64,000 nt of DNA from Escallonia rubra (lineage: Eukaryota > Streptophyta > Magnoliopsida > Escalloniales > Escalloniaceae): the NCBI GenBank assembly GCA_033065855.1, contig JAVXUO010001034.1:1835795-1899794 (forward strand), given 5' to 3'. Positions 36,624 through 48,442 of this stretch are shown one piece after another. Position 1 is the first letter of the stretch, and every line of letters starts with the position of its first letter. A program made the translations under genes and the position numbers. Below the pieces are notes generated by a model. The model was given only the letters and a program-made list of their open reading frames with translations. It made no database searches and had not been told where the DNA came from.

Positions 36624-36632
36624 TAAACTTTA

Positions 36633-37939
36633 TGGTATCGTTGAGTATGAGATGACATTTTTGTAATACAAGACAAGTCTTTGTGTTGTAGCCTTACAAG
36701 TTACAACTTGAATATTGCTATCCATCTTGAGCGATGGTTGATTCATGCTCTATGTGGGGTTATAAACTTTCCTTAAGCAAATCCACCCATATTAAACCCT
36801 AGTTTAAGAGAGAATATTTGTTGCAATCACATCACTGTGATGACGTGTTATTACTGTCTAATGAATAACGCTAAGATACCAAATAGTTGCCCTCGTCACC
36901 CTCCATAACCAGAACTCTACAATGCCATATGGGAATCCTCGTCACCGTCCATTACCAAAAATGTACAAGAGAAATCCAAAAAGCTCGACAATTCCAGCAA
37001 CCACGTCACCAAAATTGAATTGCAGAGACACAAGACCTCAACTGCCATGGTTTCTAGCCATATCATGGACTATAGAAAAGCGATCGTGGATTTGGCCATC
37101 ACAAGCCAAACCAATGGTGACTTATTTCAAGGGCAACGCCATCGATCTACCAAATCTACTTGATTATAAGACAGAACCTCTGCGACTACACCACTAAATT
37201 GTTATATCGCTACAACTTATACCTTACAAACATAAACATGGCTCAATGACGCCACATTCAATTTTTCGCTCATTGAAAAAGTTGGAGGGGTCAACTATAA
37301 AAAGGAGTAGAGCAATCGGTGGTTCTTATTGACGCGGAACAACATGGTGATGTGGATATTGACGAGAATGCTCAATTAAATTATGATGGCGCTGTTCTAA
37401 CGGATTTTTTCACGAAATTTAATTTACGAATATTTTCTTTAGATAGTAAACTTATCTTTACTATATATAAAAGGAAAACTCATTTTAGTGTTACACAACG
37501 ACTCTATAATCTGGACGCTTGGCATTGTATATATATTTTGAAAAATGACACAAAATATAAAGTTTGAATAGCAAATAATGACTTACAAATATATATTTGG
37601 TATCTATAATTTATAATTTATTTTACCTAATGTGAAACAAATTCTTATATGCGATACTTAATTTTTTTGATAAAATTTATATTATTGACTTTATTTTTTC
37701 ACATACATCACTCGTGCATTTATTTTAATTTAATCGAATAAAAGTACCAGATTACATAAATTCAAGGACAAACTAAAGTCAAACCAGTTTCCCATCTTTC
37801 CCTCTCGTTTATATCACTATCTTTAGTTCAAATACACTCCCACCAATACTCTCACACATACATTCTCTGCACATACACGCACTCTCTCTCTCTCCCCCTC
37901 TCTCTCGAGTAATGTAACAGTTGCTTTGCTTTTTCATCC
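36633..37939. other. Intergenic DNA and promoter/leader of the kinase gene
   Basis: No gene recognised between 36633 and about 37800. A CT-rich tract at 37882..37908, just before the kinase ATG, is a typical plant core-promoter or leader pyrimidine patch. TTTATATCAC near 37808 is a weak TATA candidate. Confidence 0.45.
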
Positions 37940-40900
37940 ATGGCGGATCATTTTGGACCTGAAAATGATCCCTTCCAGTTATCTTTCCCTAATCAACTCA
38001 AAAGCCTCGCCCACGATGCCACCGGGCTGAGCTGCGATGTCAAACTCGACCAAAATTTGCTGATCGACCCAGACCAGCTCTCAATCGGGCCCATGATCAG
38101 CGAAGGATCTTACTCTATTGTCTACCAAGGGCTGTAAGTCACATTCTCACTTCAAAACGTCTTGCTAGTTCATTTGTTGCTCGTTAATTCTAATTTCTTC
38201 CAGAATTTTGTACATCATACTGCCTCATATGTTGTTATTCTGATTTATGGGATATAGGGTTTTATTTTGAAGTTTGAACAGTTCTCGAGACATCATTTTC
38301 CTGTGATTTTGGTCCCTTCATATTTGTTGTACTGGAACCATTTTGTCGCTAGAGGGTGCATTTCGCAACAAATTTTAGCTTTTAGTGACAGAGATTGCAG
38401 AATCAGCTCATCTACTATTTTTCTTCTTTGAAACTTAGGTATTGATTAGGTTGACTGGGATTAGATTCCGTTATTAAGAGGAAGATTTGCGTTGTGGAGT
38501 TGCTAAAAGAAGCATAGGCGAGTTTGTTGTATGAGAAGTCTATTGGGGATGAGGGGCTGTTTGGTTAATTTTCTTGCCATTCTGAGTAATTTACAAGTGA
38601 ATGAGGGTAAAATGCGCAAGTAGTAATTATTAGCACACGTAAGTGTAACGCATCAGTTGTGTGGTATACACAATCTAGAGTTGATTATGCATAGAGAATA
38701 AACAAATAAACGGCATGCTATGTACAACACTTAGCATTAGTGACACAGAGAACTAAAGCACATAAGAAGCATTTTATGTTCACCTCGGTTACCTTTTGGT
38801 TTTGATTTGATATACTAAGTAGCAAGCGGTCCAAGCACGTGTTTATGAATATGTTGCACAGGACGGTCAAAGAGAAATAAACCTAGTCACTCAAGGAATA
38901 TAATCTGAAAAATAATGGCGATCACAACGATCTTATTGAGATCTACACAATCACGCGTCATAACTTTTCCGCTTTTATTTTATTTTACGAATTATACTTC
39001 AACTTTAATGGACTGATGGACCGAAGAGTTCGTGCTTTAAAATCACTGCATATGCAGAGTAAATACCAATGACATTTCAGAGCTAAATTCAGCATAACCA
39101 GAATGAGTAAGTCATAACTGTGGCCCAAGCCTGCCTTAAACATGCAAGTGCAAAAATGTGCAATCTCAATCTAAAAGCCACCCATCAAAGCTCATTGCAT
39201 TGTCCATCAACTTTGTATCAAGCGAAGTGAAGGATCCCATCCTTGTAGTGGCAATTTTTGTAAGGCCAGTATGTGAAAGGGATGTAGTTGAAGGTAGAGA
39301 CGCCGTTATAATGTACTTGTGAAAAATAGTTGGTTAGGTGAGATCAGAACAATGCCTTCCTATGAACAATATACTTTTTGACAGTTATGGCCAAATTAAA
39401 TAGACATTTTAAGGGAGACATTAATGGCACCTGTTTCTTGATGAGAGAGGTTCAGATGGAACAACAGGAGCCAATGCAAATGTAAGTTAGACATTGCTCA
39501 ATATGTTCAAGGTCAAAGTTCATGGATTAGCATGGGAAAAGTAATTGATAAGATGTTCACTGAAAACCAGGCAGTGGCAACTGACAAGGGATAAAAAGTA
39601 GAGACTGCTAAATATGCCGAAATTAATCGTTCATTTAACCTGGATTGGCAATCCATCAGGATGCCAAGAAATGGACGTCACATTTACCAGTGATATTTAG
39701 TTAAGATGAATGCTTGTGCGAAGTTGTTATGGGATGTGCACCTCTTAAATTAGATGGAGAATCTTATAGCATATGGTGATTAAGTAGTTCAAGCCTTACT
39801 GAACTAAATCTTTTGCAAGTTCATATACAAATTATACAACCTGTCACAAATCCAGTAGATAAAAACTTGCAATGTTTCTGGATGACTACAAAACAACTGA
39901 TAATGAATTAGATGGTATGTACTTGTAATTTACCGATGCAAGCTCTAATCAAGAACAGCATGCAGGAACTTTTGTAAGATGGCTTTCGTATTTCAATTGA
40001 CCCACTAACTAAAGTTGTGAGTTGTGATTTGGTTTTGGTTTAAGGCTCTAAACATTGAGGGTGAACTCCAAATAGCATGTCGAGTGGAGAGCTCAAAAGG
40101 CTAAAGATTTTACTGTTAAATTTTGTCCCACGGTTTGGACCTCATGTTCTCAAAACACTCTGGAAGAAGATACGGTGATATGATCACAACTACTTGTGAA
40201 TAAGGTTTAGCTGAATTCATATAAATTTCTCTTAACCCCAATCGATAGGAAGGGACATCCCAGGATACATAAAAGCCATTGTCACATCAGGCACTCCTGT
40301 GCTTGAACTAATCAGAAAGACGAGGGCATGTGTGCATACAAACTTGTTCATTCCTGTGTAAGAACTCCTTCCAATGTGAATATGTGTATTCTTCAAATTA
40401 GTATGAGTCAAATAGAGCAAGTTTGCCATTTTAGGCATAAAATCTCATTATTAAATATGTGCTAAATGCACCGTATATGTCTATCTGATCTTAAGTTGGC
40501 CTGTCTATGCCATATAACTATAAAAAGTAGACTAATGGAGAAGTAGAGACTTCAATTTGAAAGGGGGCATAAAACAGGCCTTATTCATGTCTCCTTGCTT
40601 CTCGTGTAATTATCATTTACACTCTAGAGTTACTCGTCCAAACTAATGTTAAGCATGTATGTCGACCATGTCAATAGTTTTGCAAAATAGCGAGTTTAAA
40701 TGGATTTTTGTTAATTGCCATGTGTATGATTATGTATGTCAGCATGACTCGTGGTTCCGTCGATGATAATTACCTGCTAAGTATGCAACACGGGTGAAGT
40801 GAACACTAAATAATGCTTTTCCAGGTATAAATCCATACCTGTTGCCATAAAAGTAATACAACCGGACAAATCATCAGCCATGGGTCCTGAATGCAAAGAG

Positions 40901-43866
40901 AAATTTGAGAGGGAGGTTACGCTGCTGTCAAGGGTGACGCATGATAATATTGTGAAGGTATGCTTTGTGCCAGTTAGAGGACTTCCGTAAAGATGTCATG
41001 ATATAACTCATGAAGGCTGCCAACCTTGGTTTCCCGGACTGTGTATGCGTATTTGCAGTTTTCCTTTGCAATTTTTTATCGTTCCCTTCCATTTTGTTAC
41101 TAGGGACTTAATAGACAGGTCTATAAAACAATTATCAAATTCTCGAAGTCGTTGATTTTTAATACAAGTTGGTCTTTCAGATATCTGGAATACAATGTTT
41201 TTAGTTGTAGAGAGAATGCAATCTACTAACAGTTCAAAATTTTGAACAGAAGACATTATCTAACTGGTGCCAGTATTACTGGTTGAGTTCACACTATGTG
41301 AGCAGTATATATTTACTTAACAGACTCGATTTCAACCGAGCTTCTCCTTGTTAGCTTATTAACTAAACGTATCTGCTGCTTATCTTGTTTACGTCTCCTG
41401 CAAGGCCATCAAGCATACTAATGTGTTATTAACTTTGTGAAAGGAAGTTTGCACAAGAAATAGTAACACACAGCTTGTAACACTTGGTTCTATTTTCTGA
41501 TGTACATATAGATATGTATTTTGTAAACCTTAATACTTATGGAAACATGTTTTAGACATGTAGCCCAATAAGTTGATGGGGAAATGTGCTGACACACTGG
41601 AAGATGCGAGGCATTAATCATCAGAAGTTTGTATAATCACTTGTTAAAATAGACCAATGGGATTCACTCTTTCGAAAGTATGCTTGATTAGAAAGTTAAT
41701 ACGCACAAATTAGTAAGTGCTTAGTCTGATATATTATGTGCTCTAGTTTTTGCCAGCCGTGTTATAGTGCTCATTGCTCGGGTTTAGGACGAACTACTTA
41801 TGCTTAAATTGTTTGAATTGGGTGACTGCTATGGTTCTTTTCCCTTTAGGTTAGCTTACATAAAGTACCAGAGACGAAGGCGACTATCTTTGCTTTTACT
41901 TCCCTTTAAATTACTGATATCACTGCAATGTAAATGTATATTTCTTGCAATTGGCCTCCTTACCTTGCTTCCAATCCCTTCTCACAATATCTACTCCCTA
42001 TTGTCGCTAATAGGTGAAATTGTGCTACTAATACACCTTTTTGACAAATGGTATGTGCTGGATTTTGCTCTTTTCTTTTGGTTTCTACTTCCCATGTTTA
42101 TTGGCAGTAATTGTTACGCTCTTGAATTGCTAAAAAACAATTACAAACTACACAAAAAGCTTTACACTTCTGAGGAGCTGTTATAGTAGGATATGACTGG
42201 TCAACTTCTTAATGACTTGATTATGAGACCAAGGCTTCTATAGATCTGTGGGTATAGTGAAGTTGTAGTGCTAATAGATACAAGTAACGTACTTGCATCT
42301 CATTACTTTTACCAAAAACTTGGCATCTGGTACATATATTGTGATAAAGAATCTGTGTTCCCTCGTTAGTTGCTGAGATGAGCTGTTTTATCTAAGCAGT
42401 TTATTGGTGCCTCTGTGGAACCGATCATGATGATAGTTACGGAGCTCATGGGAGGTGGTACGCTTCAGAAGTTCTTGTGGAATATCCGTCCACATTGTCC
42501 AGATCTTATGCTCTCACTTAGTTTTGCACTGGGAATCTCTAGAGCAATGGAATATTTGCACGCAAAGGGCATCATTCACCGCGATTTAAAACCCAGTAAT
42601 CTCTGTACTTTCATCTCCACTCGGTTTTTATCTTATACTTTCTACATCATGATAAATCCTGGCCGTCATATCATTTTATCAACATTGGAAGAGGCACACT
42701 CGCACTTCCAGTATAAGAATCCCTCGAACTGGTTGACACGCACGTATCCTGACCTTCTAGATGTGAGTTAAACTAGCTATAGTAGCCAGATAAATAAATT
42801 TAAGGACAAAGTAATGCTCTAATATGTTAAAAGCTGTAGGGGTTAAGCGATCTATTGTTTAGTCCAGGGAATGGGCTCATGATGTCTTCAAGCAAAATCG
42901 AGCCAGTTTCGAACATACCACGTATTCTTTTGCAAGTTTTATCTTCAATAGTATTTTAGATTGTTTAGGATTATCTGAGACCGGTGATTTCAAAGATTCT
43001 ACTGACAAAGGCTTTACATTTGCATTGAAGGCAATCTTCTGCTCAACAAGGACAAGAATAAGATCAAGGTAGCTGACTTCGGGTTAGCTAGGGAGGAGAC
43101 GGTGGGTGAAATGACTACCGAGGCTGGTACCTACCGGTGGATGGCTCCCGAGGTACTCCTCCTGCTGTCCCAGAAACATATATGTTCCTGAAATCTCATT
43201 ATAATCCTTACGCTGTACATAAATCAGTTGTTCAGCATAGACCCAATTCAAACGGGAGTGAAGAAGCACTACGATCATAAGGTGGATGTCTATAGCTTCT
43301 CAATGGTTATATGGGAGTTGCTCACAAACAGTACTCCATTCAAGGGGAGAAACAACATGATGGTGGCATATGCCGCAGTTAAAGTAAGTCCATGCGCAAT
43401 TATTTAGTAAAAGTCATCCATCGTGCTGTCTACCACTATCATAAACTTGTACTTCCATGGCATCCCAAACCCTACCCTTGCTGTTCCATTATACCTGTCA
43501 AGTACAGAGGTATGCGCATACTGAGCCTTGTTGAACTTTGCGTTGGATTGCACATTTCAGAATCAAAGACCTAGCATAGATGATATTCCAAAGGACTTTG
43601 TCCCCCTCCTTGAGTCCTGTTGGGCAGAGGAACCAGCAGACCGACCAGAATTCATGCAAATCACAGACTTCCTGGCAAGTTTCCTGCGCAATATGTGTAC
43701 TGCACAGACCACGCCACCGAAGGTCTTCGAGATAGAACAACTTGAATGCGATGTAGCTGAAGATTCTCCAGGAACTGATCACCTGATGACGGTCAAGTCT
43801 GATGTGAACAATAAGAACAGGAGTTTTTGCAGCAGCCTGTTGAGTTGGTTCCATGGCTGTCTCTGA
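37940..43866 (+). CDS. Raf-like protein kinase (plant MAPKKK group C type)
   Basis: Soluble Ser/Thr protein kinase of the plant Raf-like family. Six exons: 37940..38133, 40825..40957, 42400..42595, 43031..43152, 43228..43383 and 43561..43866; 1107 nt, 368 residues, with every junction in phase. A short N-terminus leads to the nucleotide loop [12 protein letters not shown] (about 54-64), the VAIK lysine at 74, the helix-C Glu at 95, the HRDLKPSN catalytic loop (169-176, split between exons 3 and 4), DFG at 190-192, GTYRWMAPE ending at 215, and a normal lobe F-I. All catalytic residues are present. The C-terminal tail is short and ends with cysteines in [14 protein letters not shown], which might be lipid-modified (inference). 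Intron 1 is 2.7 kb and intron 2 is 1.4 kb. Closest recalled relatives are Arabidopsis At5g66710 and At3g50720/50730. Confidence 0.93.
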
Positions 43867-44482
43867 GGACTATCCTTAAATTGGGATTTTTGTAATTGCA
43901 GCGTCACGAGAAACTTTGTACAGAGAGTGCCAAAGGAACCCATATAGAAATTGAGAATACACGATGAATGGGGAGACATAAGCCCAATATCAATTCCATC
44001 ACTCACAAAAAACTTAAGTTCCAATCCATGCCCTTACCAAGGTATCTTTTCTTCACAATAACAACTGCACTTAGGAAGAAGAACAACTGAAGAGTTTCCT
44101 AGGGACGGATGCTTGTCTGGGGACCCCTATTAGCTTTCAAATGTTTTTTGGTAGAAGTTCCTTTTGTTACCAATGAGCTCAAATACGTACAGTCTACAAT
44201 GGACAATACCCCATTTTGGTCCTCTTTGAAGGATTCTGGCTCATTCATTAACTCATTTTGGTGAATAGAATCTTCAAAAGGATAAGAGAAACGAAAGCTA
44301 CAAACAAAGAAGGGAAGGATATCTACATATGCGCTCTACACTAGAAAGGAAAGAATAGTTCAAGTGTGAAACTATGGAGTAGGAAAATATTAGCTCCCAA
44401 ACTCAAACTAAAGTACGTTCTCTTCCGTTCTATTAGAATTTCTCTTTTCTCTTTTGAGTTTTTGCAAATTTATGTGATAAAT
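43867..44482. other. 3' flank of the kinase gene
   Basis: Presumed 3' UTR and intergenic DNA up to the next MITE. No other feature was seen. Confidence 0.5.
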
Positions 44483-44485
44483 TTA

Positions 44486-44888
44486 GGTAGCGTTTAAAAT
44501 CACTTTTAGTTCTGGTTTTCTGTTTCTAAAAAAATAAAAACCAAAATTAGTTTAGTTTAGTTGTTTTTTACAAAAACAAATAGGTGTTTGATTACCCAAT
44601 TTTTATTTTGAGTTTTTTCTTTGGTGGTGGTTTGCGGTGGCGGTGGTGGGGCGTGACAGTGGCCGGCGGTGGCTGTGGTGGGAGGAGGTGGTAGTGGTGG
44701 TTTCAAAATAAAAATCAAAACTGAAAACCCAAAACTAAATGAGAGTTTTAAAAAACAGTCTTATTTTAAAAACTGGTTTTCAAAATTGAAAGAAAAAAAA
44801 ACGAAAAATGTGTGTCAAACGCGTTTATTTTCTCCAGTTTACAAAACTGGAGAAAAAACTGAAAAGGGAAACGTTTTCAAATTGAGCC
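44486..44888 (-). mobile_element. Tourist/Harbinger-type MITE, copy 3 (inverted)
   Basis: 403 bp flanked by TTA on both sides (44483..44485 and 44889..44891). The left end GGTAGCGTTTAAAATCACTT corresponds to the reverse complement of the right ends of copies 2 and 4, so it lies in the opposite orientation. The GGTGGCGGTGGTGG core is the complement of the shared CCACCGCC core. The 79-codon frame across it is not a gene. Confidence 0.75.
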
Positions 44889-45147
44889 TTAGTACCAACA
44901 TATATTAACTTTGCTCATTATTTTTACTTTAATTTGACAAATAATACTTGTTTTATCTATTATTGCTATTTCAGTTTAATTCGATGTTAACACGTAGAAA
45001 AGTTCAACGTTATGCTTAATGAAAAATCAAGATAAAAATTCAATAAAACAAAAAGATTAAAGCAACAAAACATCTATACCATTATTAAGTCAGATCACTC
45101 TTATTATGAAGTTTGTTTAAGCTTCCAAGCATACCCTAGTTTTTGTA

Positions 45148-46514
45148 GGGTAAATTACACTAAAACTCCCTGAGGTTTTACGTAATTACACTCCACTACC
45201 GCTATCTTTAAAAATTACACTCAGTTCAAAAAGTAACTTTTTCTCTTACGGTGTTAATGATGCAATGTAAAATGACATGAATGCCCCTATGTTTATCTTC
45301 TTCTTTACAAACAAAGAGGTCATCAGTAAAAAAAAGGTAAGTTGCAAAGTCGCAGAGTCCATTCCATTGTCCTGCATTTCACCAACTCACAATGCTTAGC
45401 AACTAAGCGAAATTTTAAACAAGGAAATTCATTCATCCAATCCAATTTTTTCTTTAAAAAGTAAAACTTTTCGACTATTATATCGACCGGAAAGTGACAT
45501 CTCGCCGGAAAACGCCACAAAAATCGGATGTTGGAGTAAAAACAGTGACAAAATTCATTAGGAGGAGTTCCATTTTCTAAGCTCCAAAGCCAAAGCCCCC
45601 ATAGACGGGGATTGAACAGCCCTAACACGTCCGGCAGTACCTTTCTCGCCAAACCCTTGTGGCCACTCACCGCCGCCACCGCCGCCTCCTCCTTTACCGA
45701 TGCCACTTCCTCTGCAGCATCTTCCGACGTCTCACGAGCATCTTCTTCTGCCGAGCCACCTCAATGACGTTATTCTCCGGCTGCGACACCGACGCCCCAC
45801 CGGGCTTTCCATCCGGCGAAGTGGTGTCGGCAAATCTAACCCAGAGTCAAAGCGACCACTTTTGTCCCTCTTTTTGCCCCTCACCTTCTTCGATGGCTAC
45901 TCGACGTTGCTCAAGTGGTCCTCAAAGGCTTCAATGGCTTGGTGAATGAGTTCGTGGTTGGGCGAAGAGTCCCACCGGAACCAATAGCTCGTGTAACAGT
46001 TAAAACACTCGCAATCGAACACAGAGGGCTTGTGGGGCATGCCGAATTTCTTCTGGGTCTTCTTCTTTTCGTCAGAAACAGTGGCTGGATTGGTGGATTT
46101 CATTGACCTGGTAATCATGTATGCCAGGACCTCACGGTCTTGCAAGGAGAAGATTGAGACCAGCGCCAAGATAGCCGTCGGTAAAAGGTTCATAACGAAA
46201 AAAGCCTCGACATTTGGCGGCGATGGTGGTGGCGCCGATGACGATGAGGGAGATAAGTGTACTTTTCCCTTGTTTCTCACCTTCATCTCTCTTTGGTTGG
46301 GTTTGTATAAAGAACAAATTGGGTATTTTGGGTATGAAAATTGCATAAAGTAGTGTGTCAGGGAATATTTTCACAGAGTTGGGCCTGCCGTTAAATGTGT
46401 GTAGTTGTGTGTAATGCGGATACAAACCTCGGGGGGACGGAGTGTAATTTTTAAAAATAACGATAGTAGAGTGTAATTATGACAAACCTCAGGGGGTTTT
46501 AGTGTAATTTACCC
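45148..46514 (-). mobile_element. Gene-capturing TIR (MULE-like) element, copy 1
   Basis: 1367 bp with termini GGGTAAATTACACTAAAACT and, on the right, the matching reverse complement. About 85 bp of clear inverted repeat includes AATTACACTC.ACTA.CG.TAT. The termini resemble the other MULEs here (GGRTWAATTAC), which supports a Mutator-type origin. The flanking 9-mers (GTTTTTGTA and TTGTTTAAA) are not a duplication, so the insertion is old or the ends have been rearranged. The interior carries a broken copy of a plant gene on the minus strand. A second, inverted copy lies at 48214..51340. Confidence 0.7.
45323..46286 (-). pseudogene. Captured pseudogene of a conserved plant protein of unknown function (copy 1)
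   Basis: The reading frame starts MKVRNKGKVHLSPS at 46286, continues through LPTAILALVSIFSLQDREVL and AYMITRSMK, then the diagnostic FDCECFNCYTSYWFRWDSSP, and stops at 45897 after HLSNVE. Beyond that TAG the same family continues: KKVRGKKRDKSGR, and after a further frame change SGHKGLARKVLPDVLGLF followed by NPRLWGLW, the conserved C-terminus. As I recall, intact plant homologues have exactly this order and are annotated as unknown proteins, so essentially the whole coding sequence was captured. The stop and the frame change are shared by the second copy, so the damage predates the duplication. Confidence 0.75.
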
Positions 46515-47440
46515 TTGTTTAAATATGTCTAAAAGAAGCATTTTCTCCACACCACCCACAACGAGTCTTATTTTCAAGCATGCAAGGATACTGCGTTGGT
46601 AACTGAGAGGGAACTGAAATTGAATCTTAAGTTATCAATAGTTAGCATTCATGCGAATGGAGGCTGGTTGTGCATGTGATCTTGGTCTCTGTGGAGAAGG
46701 TGTTCTTGCCTTCGGGGCATTCCCAACTCGTTGTTAAGCGCTATCCTCATCCAACAGGCGGTTGGCAGCACCGTTCTCCTCTCTCGCAGAGCATTGGGAT
46801 TTCTCCTCTGTATTAGCAAGAGCATAAGAAGCTAAAAGTGACGTTGTGGGACACATTCGATTCACCCTTTTGGTGCATTGCATCAACTCGTTCTGAACAT
46901 CACTTATTTTAGAAGTATGTGCAGTCCTACCTAGTATCTACATGGGTAATCTGATCCAAGTCATTAAGCAAGGAGAACGAGCACATTGAACATTGAACGA
47001 ACATTGGGTGGTGCCGATTATTCATTTCAATTCTATACACTTCTATAATATAGTAGCAAATTTTTAAACCTCCTAAAATCCAATTTTAAGATTAGAAATC
47101 AACAAAAGGAAAAGATAGGTGGAGTTTTGACTTATTGGATTGCTTATATACTACAAGCTTTTATAGCATTATTGACCTTAGGAAAACATTGCTATTATGA
47201 TATTTCATAGCTTATATTGATTATGTACATCCTACTATAGGGTTCTCTTTAGCAATATTAGTACATGAAATTGACATGAAAAGACCATAATATAAATCAG
47301 TTTCTCAGTGTTTCCCTCGCATAGTATCATGCTCTTGTTCTCCCTTGCAATCCTAGTGTAAGAATGGTTTCGGCCTTTGGACTTCGATGTTAAGGGAGCC
47401 TCTTGCTTTGATAAAACTAGATTATGAGTCGAGATTGGTT
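46515..47440. other. Intergenic DNA between the inverted elements
   Basis: No gene recognised. Together with the LINE remnant it separates the two inverted gene-capturing elements by about 1.7 kb. Confidence 0.45.
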
Positions 47441-48161
47441 TAGTTTGTCACTATAACAACACTAGATGTGGCTCTACCTCATTCTCGTTGTTATCATCAG
47501 ACTCTTATACTGCTTTAGCTCATGGTTTACTTCTAGCCACGTCATGGGCACTCAAACAAAAGTTTTTACATATTCTGGTATTAACTGCATCTCACTTCCT
47601 CATTACACAGCTGACAGGATCTGAGGATAACACTAGATGTGGCTCTGCCTCATTCTCGTTGTTATCATCAGACTCTTATACTGCTTTAGTTCATGGTTTA
47701 CTTCTAGCCACGTCATGGGCACTGAAACAAAAAATTTTACATATTCTGGTACTAACTGCATCTCACTTTCTCATTACACAGCTGACATGATCTGAGGATA
47801 TCTTAGATACTATGACACCCATCATCTTTGACCTTTGCTATATTGTCAAAGAATATCATCACTTTAGTATTGACAGGATTGATTCGCATATTTTGAAGGA
47901 AGCACAACTCTTAGCTACTTTTGCTTGTCGTGCTCAGATAAATGTCTATCAGGACTGGGTCGACAACAACTTGCAGATTTAAGTCTCTTTTATTGTGTTG
48001 CCGTGTGTTGGTAGTATGTTGTTGTATATATGTAGTGTGTTGCTAGGTGGTGGGATGCTAGTTTCAGTATTTCTTATTTATGACTTTGTTGTATGGCTCT
48101 AAGGCCGAAAAACTCTCTTTCAGTTTCAATACAATTCTCTTATTATCAAAAAAAAAAACCC
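47441..48161 (+). pseudogene. LINE remnant: RNase H-like end with tandem duplication and poly(A)
   Basis: A 171-bp segment starting at 47461 is repeated from 47632 to about 47803 (shared ACTAGATGTGGCTCT and TCTTATACTGCTTTAG). It encodes in frame SYTALAHGLLLATSWALKQK, similar to the RNase H region of plant LINEs. The frame then continues downstream with LKEAQLLATFACRAQINVYQ and a stop near 47982. A 3' UTR of about 170 bases ends in TCTTATTATCAAAAAAAAAA (48148..48160), a typical LINE tail. It is 5' truncated and no target duplication was found. Confidence 0.55.
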
Positions 48162-48442
48162 ATCATATTCAAATTCTTTCCATTCCTCTGTTCCTGCTGT
48201 AGATCAATAATTTGGGTAAATTACACTAAAACTCCCTGCGGTTTGCCATAATTGCACTCCACTACCGCTATCTTTAAAAATTACACTCCGTCCCCCCGAG
48301 GTTTGTACCCGCATTACACACAACTACACACATTTAACGGCAGGCCCAACTCTGTGAAAATATTCCCTGACACACTACTTTATGCAATTTTCATACCCAA
48401 AATACCCCAATTTGTTCTTTATACAAACCCAACCAAAGAGAT

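Noticed and set aside
41800-42186. 128-codon frame in kinase intron 2
   Set aside because: Leu/Phe-rich AT-rich sequence inside a well-bounded intron, with no family motif.
44669-44908. 79-codon frame over MITE copy 3
   Set aside because: It is the translated GC-rich core and A-rich arm of a non-coding MITE.
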